From NCBI GenBank assembly GCA_911728455.2, contig OU452231.1:9020963-9084962 (forward strand): a stretch of 64,000 nucleotides of DNA, given 5' to 3'. The notes beneath the pieces were generated by a model. The model searched no databases and was not told the DNA's origin. It saw only the letters and a list, made by a program, of their open reading frames with translations. Made by a program: the position numbers and the translations under genes. Positions 37,001 to 48,666 of the stretch are shown piece after piece; the stretch's first letter is position 1; each line of letters opens with the position of its first letter. This stretch comes from Marthasterias glacialis (lineage: Eukaryota; Echinodermata; Asteroidea; Forcipulatida; Asteriidae).

Positions 37001-38039
37001 AGCCAATTTATTTATTTGCTGTTCCCAAATTTAACTAATCTGTTCTACGCTGAGGAGCAACCAACATGCCCGTTATAATTATCTAATTATAGGATAAAAA
37101 ATGAGGACGTTGGTGTATGGTGTGAATTGTTTTTACACATCGAACCGTTACCTATGCATATACAGTTATGTGGTTAGATCCAACGTTGTATACGTAATTC
37201 ATGCGTAAATACCTCTTCCATCAAGTGTGGGAAATGAAAAACAAACAACTGGTTCTGATTGAATAATCCCCAATGGGTTTCATTTTCGTTGTTCAATGTT
37301 ATCTTCAATTAAACACAGTCTGCCTTTTGTTGCTATGATTACGTTTGGTCTGTACAGCATCAACTTAATGTGCACGGTGACGCCGCACGGTCAGTGATGC
37401 GCTAACGCTGTTGTAATGATTGTTTATGTTGTCTTTGAAAATAAAGATGTCAAAGCCAATGACAGGCCCCGATATGCCAGTGTGACGGGTGGGTCCACAT
37501 AAATTTGACTTGCATCGGTCCGTTGGCACTTCATGGTACCCTCCATGAAACGATAACAAAAATGTTTGGAATTTAGGAAGAGGGTGATGAAGGGGTTTTA
37601 ATGAAAGACTGTCTTTCCCGCGTTGTCACCCGTGTATTATATACGTCGCTTTCAAATCAATCATAAAATGGCGGGAACAGACGAGCACTTTGGGAATGCT
37701 AAAACATACAGCGACTTCCCTCGTACCAATTAAAAAAAGGCTAAGCAATGTAAGTCATGGCAGATTGGCATAAAGGAAATGTACATTTTTTTTTTTTTTT
37801 TTGGTTTTTTTTTTTTTTTTTTTTGGTTTTTTTAATGTCTACGAATCCATACAAAAATGAAGCAAAATAAACAAGTGTCTTTGCAAACCGAAAACCAATT
37901 CAAGCAGTTGTCAGGCATTTATCTGTCACGTACCTTGTGAACGATAGCAATAACAAATACTGATCCCCCCATTAAACAGAGGGCCCACGTACTGGTTTTC
38001 AGTCAGGCCTCGTTTTGATTAGTGAGAGGAATCAACACG
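34054..38039. other. Mostly low-repeat stretch
   Basis: Contains a C20 run (34936-34955), small frames including one of 130 codons at 36007-36399 with a lysine-rich patch from an A-rich tract, and a T-rich tract at 37796-37833. No recognised gene or repeat family. The absence of repeats across 35-37.7 kb is notable for this window. Confidence 0.4.
37796..37833. repeat. Poly-T tract interrupted by GG
   Basis: Two T runs joined by GG, then a shorter run. No body assignable. Confidence 0.8.
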
Positions 38040-38084
38040 ACTGCCAACATCGTGGTCAAACTCCATTGTCTGGTTTCCTAAAAA

Positions 38085-38215
38085 TGATGTCTTTTCATGA
38101 AGACGAGCAGATAACACTGTCGAAACGTCGAAACCAAAACAACGGGTTTTTTTTCTCGGAGCCAACACTCATTCCAAGAGAGATTCACACGTGGTCCAAC
38201 CCGCAATATTTATAA
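38085..38215 (+). mobile_element. Penelope-type 3' fragment with decayed hammerhead-like motif
   Basis: CATGAAGA is followed by CGAGCAG, a loop ATAACA, then CTGTCG and AAACGTCG (38096-38132). The stem has one bulge, and the expected CTGANGA start reads ATGAAGA. Downstream TTTTCTCGGAGCCAACACTC and GAGATTCACACGTGG resemble the 3' flank of the copy at 39244. Non-coding. Confidence 0.45.
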
Positions 38216-38831
38216 GTAATATATATTTTTCTTCTCAGGTAGGTGTCCTTTAAAAGGAAAATGACATGAAGCCAATTTTATAGATCTGTCCCGCCGGGGG
38301 GGGGGAGATAACAACAAGAAGCGTACCCCTTTAATATGACTTTCAACGGACCCTCGCATCTTGTAATTATAACCTAAAGTAATTCCTCTTAAAAAACTGA
38401 ACGAACGCAATATCAATCACCAATCGATGGACGTTACGGAGCGGCTGTTATAATTGGGTGTCGAACAAAAGAAATGTCTGTTATGAATTATGCAGACAGA
38501 TCCTGTATATCAAATTTTTTTATGTATATATATTGAAGACGTTCCAAGACGCGGTGACTGTATATGTGCCACCAGAAAGTAATACTGAGAAGAAAAATTG
38601 CAGTGGAAAATAATTGTAGCAATAGCGCCTCGTTGTGTAGAGGGGATTACTAATTTAAAGGGGCTCTACCTTCGTGGCTTTCATACCCATCTTTTGGAAT
38701 TCATAACCATCTTTTAGTTTTTAATATTCAACACACCATGCAACCAAATCTGTAAAATAAAATCTCACGTTTTGGTGAAAAAGAAGAAGAAGAAAAAAAA
38801 CACTGATTGTGTTCTTATTAGAATTATTTTT
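38216..38831. other. Unannotated stretch
   Basis: G10 run at 38296-38305 and a GAAGAAG-rich patch near 38779-38801. No recognised family. Confidence 0.4.
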
Positions 38832-38920
38832 AAAATAAGCGATGGTGATTTTTAGGGTCTTCAAATGCTGTTTTTCTCAAATATAACAAGTGTCTGGAAG
38901 ATTGGGACTGGTACGAACTT
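38832..38920 (+). repeat. Hairpin-led dispersed repeat, partial copy 4
   Basis: AAAATAAGCGATGGTGATTT then TAGGGTCTTCAAATGC and TTTTTCTCAAATATAAC align with 40930-41000 of copy 5. The 5' half of the hairpin and the distal end are missing or unrecognisable. Confidence 0.5.
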
Positions 38921-39034
38921 TACCAATGGCAGTTATTCAGTTTGCCCTCAGATTAGAACTAATTCCCTTTTCTTTTCTTTTTTTGTATTTCTCTTTTTTT
39001 TCCCCCGATAATTTCCAATCCTGTATTTTGGTTT

Positions 39035-39495
39035 GTAAAGCACGCAGCCGACATTGGTAATTGTCAAAGACTTTAGTACCTACACGTTGTGTGGTAGGCG
39101 GTACTTCTACATGAAATAACAAACCTGTGTCAATTTAAGCTCAATCGGTCATCGGAGTCACGAGAAAATAATAAAAATCCCCTCGCCGTTTTCACAGTTT
39201 TCAGACATCAAATTTTGGACTCAACTAATCGTTTTACTCATTTTATGCTTTTTCCTGAAGACGATCAGAGCACACTGATCGAAACGTCGAGTCGTTAAAC
39301 CACTGTTTCTTTTCAGATTGGTGTCTCCACAAACCTCACTAGATTACTCATTTCTCAAAAACTACAGCATTCGATGCAAAAACATCTCAAGGGAAGTTTT
39401 CCACCATGAAAATCTTTATACCATGTAATATGTAAACCCTGATGAGCATTTTATATTTTACAACCTTACCAATGTTTTACACACTATTTAAATAG
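39035..39495 (+). repeat. Dispersed repeat family E, copy 1, interrupted
   Basis: Aligns with 62336-62680. Shared landmarks: ACATTGGTAATTGTCAAAGA, TTTAAGCTCAATCGGTCATC, TTTTGGACTCAACTAAT, CTCAAAAACTACAGCATTCG, AAGGGAAGTTTTCCACCATG, TTATACCATGTAATATG. The copy is split by the 100 bp insertion at 39244-39343. The start resembles a repeat I recall as common in echinoderms, but that is memory, not a search. Confidence 0.7.
39244..39343 (+). mobile_element. 100 bp insertion with hammerhead-like motif and 10 bp TSD
   Basis: Flanked by the direct repeat TTACTCATTT at 39234-39243 and 39344-39353. The related repeat at 62.5 kb lacks it (empty site at about 62525). It contains CTGAAGA (39255-39261), a perfect 7 bp stem CGATCAG/CTGATCG closing a 6-base loop, then AAACGTCGAGTC. 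That layout resembles hammerhead ribozymes (CUGANGA, stem II, GAAA, short stem III, GUC) reported in Penelope-like elements. One base of stem II overlaps the expected core G, and a matching stem I is not evident, so activity is doubtful. Confidence 0.6.
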
Positions 39496-40068
39496 TCGTG
39501 TTCCTGAATTGTGTCACTTACTGTAGTTTTATTACCTTTTTTTATGTAGAGTAAACAAGGATACCATTCACCGAATTCACTTCATTGGGCAATCAAGTAT
39601 TTAGTGGATTACTTATTTAATTTATTGTGAGAACCGATACCGATGGGAAGAATAGGGAGTGAGTGGTGATTTTAAGAGCTTTTACAAGGGGAAAGATGTT
39701 GGTTTCGGGAAAGGTATATTCAGTTCAATCCTCCAACTTAACTTTCTCATTTGTTGTTAATGGTCTTTAATTGTATTAGTAGCGAGTCGTGGAAACTCAT
39801 CACTTCAATACTATACTTTAATCAGAATGTAGTAATTACATTAGGGATAATGTTCGAATCGGTGATAAAGTTCGAGAGGCCAGTTCGAATCCCTGTAATT
39901 AGCAGTGTGTACGGCAAATAATTTAATGGATTTAATAATTGCGATGGAAAATATAACTCAGGTTTTTACCCTGTATAAGCTGGTTGTTATTAGGTGTGTT
40001 GCTGCTTCGTGCCCGTCCTCAGTCAAAACTTCCACTAGTCGTAGGTCCGGACCTACTACAAAATTGCT
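39496..40068. other. Unannotated stretch
   Basis: AT-rich. A box B-like CAGTTCGAATCCCTG at about 39881-39895 has no box A or SINE body, so I do not call it. Confidence 0.4.
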
Positions 40069-40210
40069 CAATGTTTGAGAAAATATCGCAAGGAATGTTG
40101 GACATGTGAAAAATTACTGCCCTTTTCACATGAGGCTCATTTTGTAATATTTCACAAACATTGAGAAAATTTCGCCAGGAATGTTGTTTTTTCCATCGTG
40201 TGAAAAGGGC
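40069..40210. repeat. Direct plus inverted repeat cluster
   Basis: TGAGAAAATATCGCAAGGAA (from 40076) recurs as TGAGAAAATTTCGCCAGGAA (from 40162), 86 bp apart. Between and after them are complementary words TGTGAAAA (40105) and TTTTCACA (40133), then TGTGAAAAGGGC (40200). It may be a small decayed element. Confidence 0.5.
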
Positions 40211-40910
40211 TTTAAAAGCCGGGGCAAAATCAACCATACAAATCCTTTGATCAGTTATATTGGATGTGTGCATCATTGTGTCTCAGTGCGTCTGTCTGTT
40301 TTTCATTCTTTATTGTGACACAATAACTCTACAATATTGAACCGTAGCTTTAACACACGTCTTGGCCAATGCTTTGATCTGAGAGATCCAGCATCACATC
40401 GCTTTTGGCTTATCTTGAATTGCCGTATTTTTATCAATTCTTCGTCGAGTTCCAAGTCAATGACAAAAAAGGCAGAGACAGACATCCCCCCACCCACCCA
40501 AGGTCGTAACTTTGTCTGTCTCGAGGGAGAAAATGGAAAAGGCTGTTAATAATAGAGCACCATAATCGGGTAGCAGTTGGGTTTAAGATGTGTTTTTGTT
40601 TCATGGTGAAAAAAAGGGGGAGCAGAAAGGGTAGCCAGGAATGGATGTACCTTGTATCAACTAAGGGTATATAAATCAATATACAGCTATATATGCGAAA
40701 TTTACTCTTTGCTTGAAATTGCAATTCTTGGAAGTCAGATCTTGGCAATTTAAGAGTTTACATGAATCCATGCCCAGCCCCCCTCCTTATCTCCAATTAA
40801 GACAGATACCAATATAACCAACCTGTACAAAAATCATCTAGGTGGTCACATTGTAAGATCGGGGGGGGGGGTCGGCTTATGTTTTGCCAAGGATGGTTTA
40901 CATGACGGTA
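40211..40910. other. Unannotated stretch
   Basis: Opposed small frames at 40303-40748 and a G11 run at 40861-40871. No product or family recognised. Confidence 0.4.
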
Positions 40911-41070
40911 TACTTCGATTGCTGAATCGAAGTAAGCAAGAGTGATTTTAGAGGTCTTCAGAATGATTTTTCCTCGAATTTAACATAGCTGTAGACTATT
41001 GTTTTTTTCTGTAGGAGAGGGTACAAGTATAAACGTTATAATCAGTGACCTTTCCGATTGAAACTATCGT
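40911..41070 (+). repeat. Hairpin-led dispersed repeat, copy 5
   Basis: Perfect hairpin TACTTCGATT GCTG AATCGAAGTA (40911-40934), then GAGTGATTTTAGAGGTCTTC, TTTTTCCTCGAATTTAACAT, ATAAACGTTATAATCAGTGA and CCGATTGAAACTATCG. This is the most complete body in the window. Confidence 0.65.
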
Positions 41071-41249
41071 TTTTCACCGATATTCTTGTACTCCTTCTCG
41101 TATTAACTTCAAAATCCGATTGTTGAACACGTTCGGGCCGAAGTTAATTGAAAGTAAACAACTTTACCATAATAATTTAGTTAACTGATACTTTATACCC
41201 CCTCCTATGTTACATCTGTTATCATTTTCATATCATGATTACATTACAT

Positions 41250-41535
41250 TTTGCATTAGCTCAGTGGTTTCTTTCCCTGCCTTTCACCTCTGTGTCCCCC
41301 GGTTCGAATCTCAGACCGGAGCCTTGCATGTGGATTGGGTTTTCAGTCCCTTACCTGATTGTGTGAGTTCTCCCCCAAATGGGGGTTTTCCTCTCACACC
41401 TAAAACTGAGCTGTCTTCATCATTGGTTTTTTGCGATACGGGTAACTTTAAGGTCTCCGGGGCACAGTTCTCAGGTCGCTTTTGAGGATTTCTTGGTTTC
41501 ATCATCAGAAAGGTATAATAACAATTATTAATAAC
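41250..41535 (+). mobile_element. SINE family B, best copy
   Basis: Box A TAGCTCAGTGG (41257-41267) and box B GGTTCGAATCT (41301-41311) are both intact at tRNA-like spacing. The body continues TTGGGTTTTCAGTCCCTTAC, GTGAGTTCTCCCCCAAATGG, TTCCTCTCACACCTAAAACT. It ends TTGAGGATTTCTTGGTTTCA, TCATCAGAAAGGTATAATAA, then ACAATTATTAATAA. Overlapping frames of 79-92 codons are by-products. Confidence 0.85.
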
Positions 41536-41663
41536 AGCATGGCTGCTCATTATTCAAAAACAAAATGAACAGGGCTATGTTCCATTCTTCCTGCAAGCCT
41601 TGGTTGCATTGCTTTGAATGACAGGCCATCAATATTTTTCATAAAGTTCACTTCAGAAAGGTG

Positions 41664-41698
41664 TTTTTTTTTTTTTTTTTTGTTTTTTTTTTTTTTTT
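41664..41698. repeat. Poly-T tract interrupted by one G
   Basis: Seventeen or more T, a G, then about seventeen T. No element body recognised. Confidence 0.8.
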
Positions 41699-41829
41699 AG
41701 CCAACAAACCACGGCATCTACCGAATTGCAAATAAACTTACAATAAAATTATTAAGTATGTACAATATTGTAATAAAACTATAAAGATATATCTGTTTGT
41801 AGAGAGCTTATATAAAATAGAACAACTTC

Positions 41830-41967
41830 AAGTTGCACTTAAAAATAAGGACGGTCGGTCGGAAGAGCAATTTAACAAACAAAAACAAGAACAGCATGAA
41901 GTTGCTTATGCAATAAGGACGGTCAACCTGGAGAGCAATTTAGAAAACAAAATCAAATTTTATATCA
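41830..41967. repeat. Diverged tandem duplication, 69 bp x 2
   Basis: AAGTTGC, then AATAAGGACGGTC, then GAGCAATTTA..AAACAAAA occurs from 41830 and again from 41899. Confidence 0.75.
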
Positions 41968-42954
41968 CCCTGTTTAGGTTTTTGTCTGGTCCAAAATGAA
42001 TTACAAGGATTGTTTTTCTTCGTTCTAATAGCTCTCTATACCGCATTGTCTTGGACGAGGGTAATTTTGTAACGAATCCCGGCGGCCTGTAGATAGAGTT
42101 TCTGCTCTAGATTTTGGTATTTTCGTTTCCGTTTCGTGATGACTAGTAGTCGTAATCAACACCGACTGTGCTATCTCCATTTCACTGCCGGCGGTATCAG
42201 TTTTTTGTTAAATTGTCAAAATGTTATACACATCCCTCAGTAAATTGGAACAATTTAAGAAAATACATGTGAATTTGAAGAGAGGCATTTTTTCCCCTTT
42301 TTTTTCTTTATGTTTTTCTTGTATTTATATTTCATTATTTTTGTTATTTTTGTAGGGTCATTTTGAATGTCAGGTGGTATTCTTGTCTGTCATGTAAATT
42401 AATTATCTTTTAATTTTGATAAATTTGGGAATATTCCCCGGAGTCTTTTCCAGGTAAACAGTTAGGGAACGGCAAAATATTTACTTCCACTTGCATCATG
42501 TATAAATAGACTACAGCTTATCCATTAATTAATTGTATACTAAATTGAGGCTTTTTAGGGGGGGGGTCTGATGGTAGTAACAACATTCTGTTTACAATCA
42601 GGGTCTTTGTAGAAGTGGAGATGAGAATTTAAATGGCTTTCATCCGTTTCCCCTGTTGTAAAAGAACAAAGGAACCCTGACCTTTCGGCAGATCTGCATT
42701 AGAGGCAGTTTTAAGCCTAGGTTTTTTTTTAAAGTGCACTGACTAATAAATAATTATCGGACATTGTAATTACGAGTGCATTATGATTAGATACTTGGGA
42801 AGCACAGGCGTAGGCAGATATTTTAGCCTCATACACTACACCTATAAGTCCTCTTCCCAATTTGCAGAAGGAATTTACAGTATTTGCGATTCCCGTAGAA
42901 AACTTTAATTACAGATTTTTTAATTCAATCGTATTCAATTGTGCATTTATTTTC
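41968..42954. other. Unannotated AT-rich stretch
   Basis: G9 run at 42558-42566 and T-rich patches. Nothing recognised. Confidence 0.4.
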
Positions 42955-43215
42955 CTTCGCAATTCAAGTTGCCGAGATGTAGAGCAAAGAGTCATTCCAA
43001 CAGGGTTTTTTTCCACGTAATGCATCTCATTGGAACTCTCTGCCTCTTGCATGTTTCCCTCCATCTTACAAACTAGACTGTTTTAAGAGGCATATCAATT
43101 GTTATACCTTCAGCTCCCCTGAGTTATCTTCATTTTAGATATTTTCTTCTTGTAGCCCGTTACCAAGAGTGGCTTTTAACCTTGTTCGGTGCGAACTTGC
43201 ATTCAAAAAAAAGTG
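42955..43215 (+). pseudogene. LINE ORF2 3'-end fragment
   Basis: One frame (43004-43138) reads GFFPRNASHWNSLP, then CFPPSYKLDCFKRHIN, and stops at TAG 43136-43138. FFPR..xxWNSLP..F+..L is the hallmark C-terminus of reverse-transcriptase ORFs of Jockey/CR1/L2-type LINEs. The conserved upstream motif FKLPRCRAKSHSN (about 42964-43002) lies in another frame, so there is at least one frameshift near the T7 run at 43006-43012. A short 3' UTR follows, ending in an A8 stretch at about 43206-43213. The rest of the LINE is absent: a dead 5'-truncated copy. Confidence 0.75.
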
Positions 43216-44627
43216 CTAACAGAGAAACAATATTAACAAGGTGTAAACCAGAAGAAACAAGTGAAGGCAAGGGTCTGAGATAAGCCAAGATTTGCCTTTG
43301 AAATGATATATCCAATAGGAGCTTCGTCGTTTGACAGGCCCGACGGTTTGGGTGTGGTTAGACAGGGAAAAAAATTCTGACGCGTAAAATATACAAACAC
43401 CGCATTGTAAATCAGATGCTTCTTATTATTATTATGTTGTTGTTTTTTGTTTTTTCTTTCGTTTCTTCAAAATATACCGTCTTTAAAGTCCGCATCATTG
43501 TTTTAATTTAGTTGTATTTGTGTGTTTTCCTTTTGGGGGAAGAGGAGGATGTGGTGGGGTAATTTTCCGGAAGTACGCAAGTCCTAAATTAAAAAGAACA
43601 AAGTACCTGCGTAATATGCTTCAACGACTGTGGAAGAAACCCCGTGATTTATTGCATGTACCTTTCCCAGTGACTTTTGTTTTTTAAACTGCTCGTAAGT
43701 GTAATTCATCCTAGGCTAGAAGAATCCATTAACTTTTATGTTGTGCTTCTCCAGTGTGACCGTGCCTATACACTAATGGTGTTTACGATAAATTAAACTA
43801 CAAGGGCGATTAGAGAAGACATTTACACCATCCAACCTCAGTCTTCCCCAAGTTTTGACACTTGACTGCGTCATAAGATCGCGGGCATAGAGTACCAAAC
43901 TCAGGCTGGATTTTTTCCCTTCTTCTTCTTCTTCTTCTTCTTTATACAACAACGAAACACACTCCTATGCCCGGGCTGACTATCCCTCTCGGGGTAACGT
44001 CTCACATGGCCTGTTTTGAGCCGTTTCTGCTAGACTTAACACAATTTGTCGGTTCTTGGCGAGCTAATGGACGCGGCTCGTCCCTCGTGCAGAGATCGCA
44101 TGTCGAGTAGACATTCCGCCAGGTTCGTATGTTGGCGCTCGAAGAACAACTAACAGTCACATGGGAGTTCATTAAGAGCTATTGAAACCAGGCACGATCC
44201 ATCCCCAAAGAGAACAAAATTGTGTTTTCACGTGTAGGCCAGCCCTATTATTAAAGTGGATGTGTAATTATATAATGGCTGATTTGTTTTTCTAGGATGA
44301 AAATGATCCACGCTGTTAGAGACCACAATCACGTACAACCCTTTTGTTTCGACTAGATTCAATTGAGTGTAACCGTTCTTTACCCAGAAGGGAAAAATAA
44401 CAGTCTCTTTTTACACACAACGAGAATCAATCATTACTATTGCACGACAGCGAAACGTCCCAATTACAGGACGGCTGTCCATTGTGTTTCAAATTCACAT
44501 CAGTGGTACGGTAACAAGAGTGTACATGGCATGTATACTAATTGTAGGACGTTCTTTTTACATTTCATGTTCCAAGCAAGGTGAGAAAATGTCTTACCTC
44601 ATAATGCTTTGATTGGTGTTGAGCCGC
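43216..44627. other. Low-repeat stretch with CTT microsatellite
   Basis: Eight CTT units at 43919-43942. The block 43960-44170 is less AT-rich and repeat-free, but has no recognisable exon. Confidence 0.4.
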
Positions 44628-44745
44628 ATCCCAATCAAGCGACTTTGGCTACGGCTATCGAAGTTGGCTCCAACCGTTGACGATGGTGAAGAACTCTTTA
44701 CTGGCGTTCTGGCCAAAGCCACTGCCGAAGCCAGTAAGTCAGACA
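44628..44745. mobile_element. Hexamer-armed foldback, copy 5, diverged
   Basis: Left arm CAAGCGACTTTGGCTACGGC. Right arm GGCCAAAGCCACTGCCGAAG then CCAGTAAGTCAGACACGGCC. The arms are only partly complementary, but the hexamer style and the terminal GACACGGCC word match copies 1 and 3. Confidence 0.4.
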
Positions 44746-44797
44746 CGGCCTTTCAGTCCGGATTATATCAAGCCCAGAACTAACGTCCTTTTCGTGA

Positions 44798-44902
44798 AAA
44801 ACAAACAAACAAACAAACAAACAAACAAACAAACAAACAAACAAACAAACAAACAAACAAACAAACAAACAAACAAACAAACAAACAAACAAACAAACAA
44901 AA
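44798..44902. repeat. AAAC tetranucleotide array, ~26 units
   Basis: Nearly pure AAAC (CAAA) repeat over about 105 bp. It explains the NKQT/FVCL-repeat frames on both strands. Confidence 0.95.
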
Positions 44903-47149
44903 ACCGATGGCCAATAATATTAAAACACAAAATATAATTTTACTTTTGTTAGTTCCATATTGAGATGGTCAGCTACCATATCTTTGAAAAATGCACTGAA
45001 TTAAAAGAATGTGGTTGTATGCAACTGCATTGTGTTTTAATGCTTACTGAGTTTTAATTAAATGCACGCGATCAGTTTCAAGTCTACGGAATTCTATTCT
45101 TTACCCCCCAAAATTGAAATGGCTGTACTTTCTACGTAATTTTTTCCCCCATTCAATTTTTTGAGGTCAGATATCTCCAATTAATTCTGAGTTTCACCTT
45201 CGAACGAAGAAAAGGATTTCTAAGCAGAGAATAGCCCGTCAATCGAATGGCTAAATTATGTTCGCTGTAATTTTTTCACCTCTCGTCCGCTCGTGTTCAT
45301 TGACAAAACAGCGCCGAGAGTTCGTGACTTCTAACGACACTCGGGTTGAGCTGAGTGTAGGGGAAGAAATTGATTTGGAAGAAGACGAGGGGATTTTTTT
45401 TTCTTTTAGGAATTAAAGGACACCGTTTAGCTACCATGGAGAAACACCCAGTGAACGCAACTCAGCTTGAGTTTCTATAAATACAAATGCATAATTATAA
45501 TGTAATGATACCGCTGTGTATAACAAACTCAAATGATTTAGAATATAGCATTATGGAGTAAGGACCACTATGGCAGCATGAAGACGTGGAATGGCTGTCT
45601 TATTTAAAACGACAACTGCAGAATTTCAGACGAAAGTCTTTACGCGGCGTGGCAGTTGTAAAAGTAAGACTTTCTGTTGAAGAAAACCAGAGTTAAAGAT
45701 GACCGTATGTTTCTTTAATACTAGCTTAGCAATAATTAATGTATTAAGACGGTAATGAAACACGTACTGGTATTACAAGAGGTCCATTTTAGATTCTAAG
45801 AAGAGTAACAAATTTTAATTTCGCAAACACAATGTTTAACATAATCGTTATAGTTATGCATTTTAATAAGAATGATCATCCTTATTGATTGGACGTTGTT
45901 TGCTTGTGATTGTCAACACATGACACATTATTAATCAACCGACCGTGACCTTACGTTTTGATTGTTGATTATGTTTACTGCATACTATTAATATGTCAAC
46001 AGCGACTTCTGTTCGGCATTAGCTCAAAACAATAGACATGTATTATGGCGCTTGTTTTTTTTCTTCTTCCAATCAAACCAACGTATCCAAGTCGAGGCTA
46101 AAATGTCACAATAGTCTGGTCCCATCGTTGGTATAGCGAGAACCAGTATCCATTGTCACAAGTACACACACGGGGAACGCGACAGAGGCTTAAGAATGAA
46201 TAGAATCTCCACATGGCCAAATCATTCCTACCCAATCTAACAGCCCCTTAACACGGAGTTAATCACAGCGAGGAGCTGTCGTGTTCTGACACTGGCAAAT
46301 AAAATAGGGTCTACAAACAACATGCCACATCATTGGTTCCACACTGATTACACACCAATTGTTTGTTTTTTGTTTTTGTTTTTGTTTTTTTTTGTCTTGA
46401 AGCTCATTGTGGGTGCAAAGCTAATATAGTTCAGTTTAAATTGCTGTCGTCCTTGGGAACGGACGGAACTGTGTTCATTAACACAGTTTCGGAATTCTGA
46501 ATTTGTGTTTAAAACACGGAACTGTAATCTTATAGAAAAAGAAACAGGCAAACCTTGATCGATTTGTGTTTCTTCTAGAGCGTTTCTGGCTCACACTGTA
46601 AAGGAAAGTTAGTGGAGTAAACCGTCAGAGATCAGATTTGGCTTTTAATTATGAGATTTATTTCCATGCGAACTAGATGCCTGGACAGGCAGGATATTTA
46701 GACCAGCTTGGTAAGCTATGCTTGATACATTAATAATGGAGCAATAATGTTTGGTGTGATGATTTGGAATCTTTTATCTAGCCCAACATAAGAAATGTGT
46801 TGACCATCAGGAACTGACGCTATGTCACCGTTCTAACTTTCTCCTGAAAGTTAGTCAGATTATTGTCTTTCTATAATGTTAAGCCTGTAACTTACCAGAT
46901 TCTTTTCCCGATTTCGGGATTTCTTTTTACTGAGCTTCTTTTTGCTTTCAGACTGTGATCAAAAGTGTCAGCTCAAGGAATAAAAGACAAAGGTCTTTTA
47001 TATGAATCTCCAATCGTCTAGATTTTTCATTTGTTGTGATTTGTTATTGAACGTCTGTAAATTCTATACAAAAAAATGTAAGACGCTAGGCGGGGAATTT
47101 CCTGCCCAGCCAATGAGGAGGTTATTTGGGCCTGCTATCTGTTTTATTT
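44903..47149. other. Low-repeat AT-rich stretch
   Basis: No recognised repeats or exons. T-rich TTTTTG patch at 46361-46394. Confidence 0.4.
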
Positions 47150-47445
47150 AAGTATCTATTTATCTATTTTGTTATCATCTTTCTGGTGATGAAACAGATG
47201 GATCCTCAAAAACTCCCATGGCCCTGTAACCTGTATAGGCCTGAAGATACCTGTGTAGAGAAGCCGCTGAAGAATGTTCCATGTTTAGATGCGGGAGACC
47301 TCAATTAGGGAAAACCCACGCAATCAGGGTAGGGACTGACGGCCCAATCCAAATGCGAGGCTGCGGTCCGAGATGGGATTTGAACCGGGATCTTAAAAGG
47401 TGAAAGGAAGGGAAAAGAAACCACTTTAGACAACCTGATGCAATC
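47150..47445 (-). mobile_element. SINE family B, near full-length minus-strand copy
   Basis: On the minus strand: GTGGTTTCTTTTCCCTTCCT, CGGTTCAAATCCCATCTCGG (box B), TTTGGATTGGGCCGTCAGTC, GATTGCGTGGGTTTTCCCTA, TTTTTGAGGATCCATCTGTT, CATCACCAGAAAGATGATAA. It ends in ATAGATAAATAGATACTT. It is colinear with the copy at 41250. Confidence 0.8.
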
Positions 47446-48666
47446 AGGTATAATCACACCCCGGGCATCCTCACCCATGATATTAACCTTTCATAGTAAA
47501 CCACCGAATTAAGTAGAGTTGAGATACCATTGAGTGCCGGGAGCATAGTTGGTGGTTTTTGGACAGCTCCTGCGTGGACCACCTCGAGAATGTCAAAGGT
47601 CAGATTGGGATAATTTTAGTACAATGTGTTGGCCCAGAGGTTGACAAGTAGATTGTTCAGATCCATATCAAGTACTTTAGCTTTTCGCCCAAGATATTTC
47701 TATATTACTCAGCGGTCGATCCTTACATTTGTGTACTTTTTATAGACAGATCAATTTCAGAGTTCATCCAAAAGTGTGCCTCTGAAGCCCCAAATGAGAA
47801 ATAAATTAGATATTCAGAAAAGTGAGACATACTTTGTCGTCTGCTTGTGGCACATGCGGCCGTTCAACGCTACAAGTTATAGCGTCACCCACAGGCATAC
47901 GAAATGGGCGTCGGTCGATGGATGCATCAGGCTTTTAGCGGAATGGATTCGTGTGAATGGAAGGATGATGTCTGCGTTGCTTTTATTGTTAATACAAACA
48001 ATCTACTTGCAGTCCCAGGTCTTTTTTTTTCTTTTTTTTTTCATTTCTGAGTTGCCGGGCAGTAAACTGGAAGCAATTTTACCACAGTAAATACACACGC
48101 TGGTTTCTGTTGGGATGGAAGAGGGGATTTTGTCCCTCTATGTACAACTTGAGACGCTAGACTGATCACAGGCAACTAAATGAGATGGAAAGAGCGACAA
48201 TTCGGGACACCTGACCAAGGCTTGAGAGGGAGATATCATCCGTGAACTTCCCGAGTAAACTCATTACTTTCTTCATTTCCTCCTTGTGCCTTTCCGTGCT
48301 TTTATTTCATTTCCCGAGGGGAGGACTGTACTGGACCCTGGATGAAGGGGGCGGCCGGTGATGACACGCACCGCCTGAAAAGAACCCATTTCCCCTGCCA
48401 TCTTCGGCTGCCAGGTACACGCTGGCGAAGGAGTTCCTTGTAGAATCCATCAAGAATTCTCATTGGAGTAACATGACTACTTCAGCTTTCCGAATGGCTC
48501 CTTTTTTTTAAGCAAATGTTTGTGTTTGGTGTGCAGGGGTTCAACCGATGTGATACTTTCACACGTTTCTGTCTATGTTTGCATGACTGCGTGTTGTATA
48601 GGTCGTATACTTTTACAGGCGTGCCGCTTTATCCATACGTGAATATATTGAGGTATGCAAAGACGA
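47446..48666. other. Unannotated stretch
   Basis: Small frames only, including one of 104 codons at 47776-48090 with no recognisable domain. Confidence 0.4.

Noticed and set aside
39870-39905. CAGTTCGAATCCCTG as a SINE box B
   Set aside because: No box A, body or tail nearby; a single 11-base motif is not enough.
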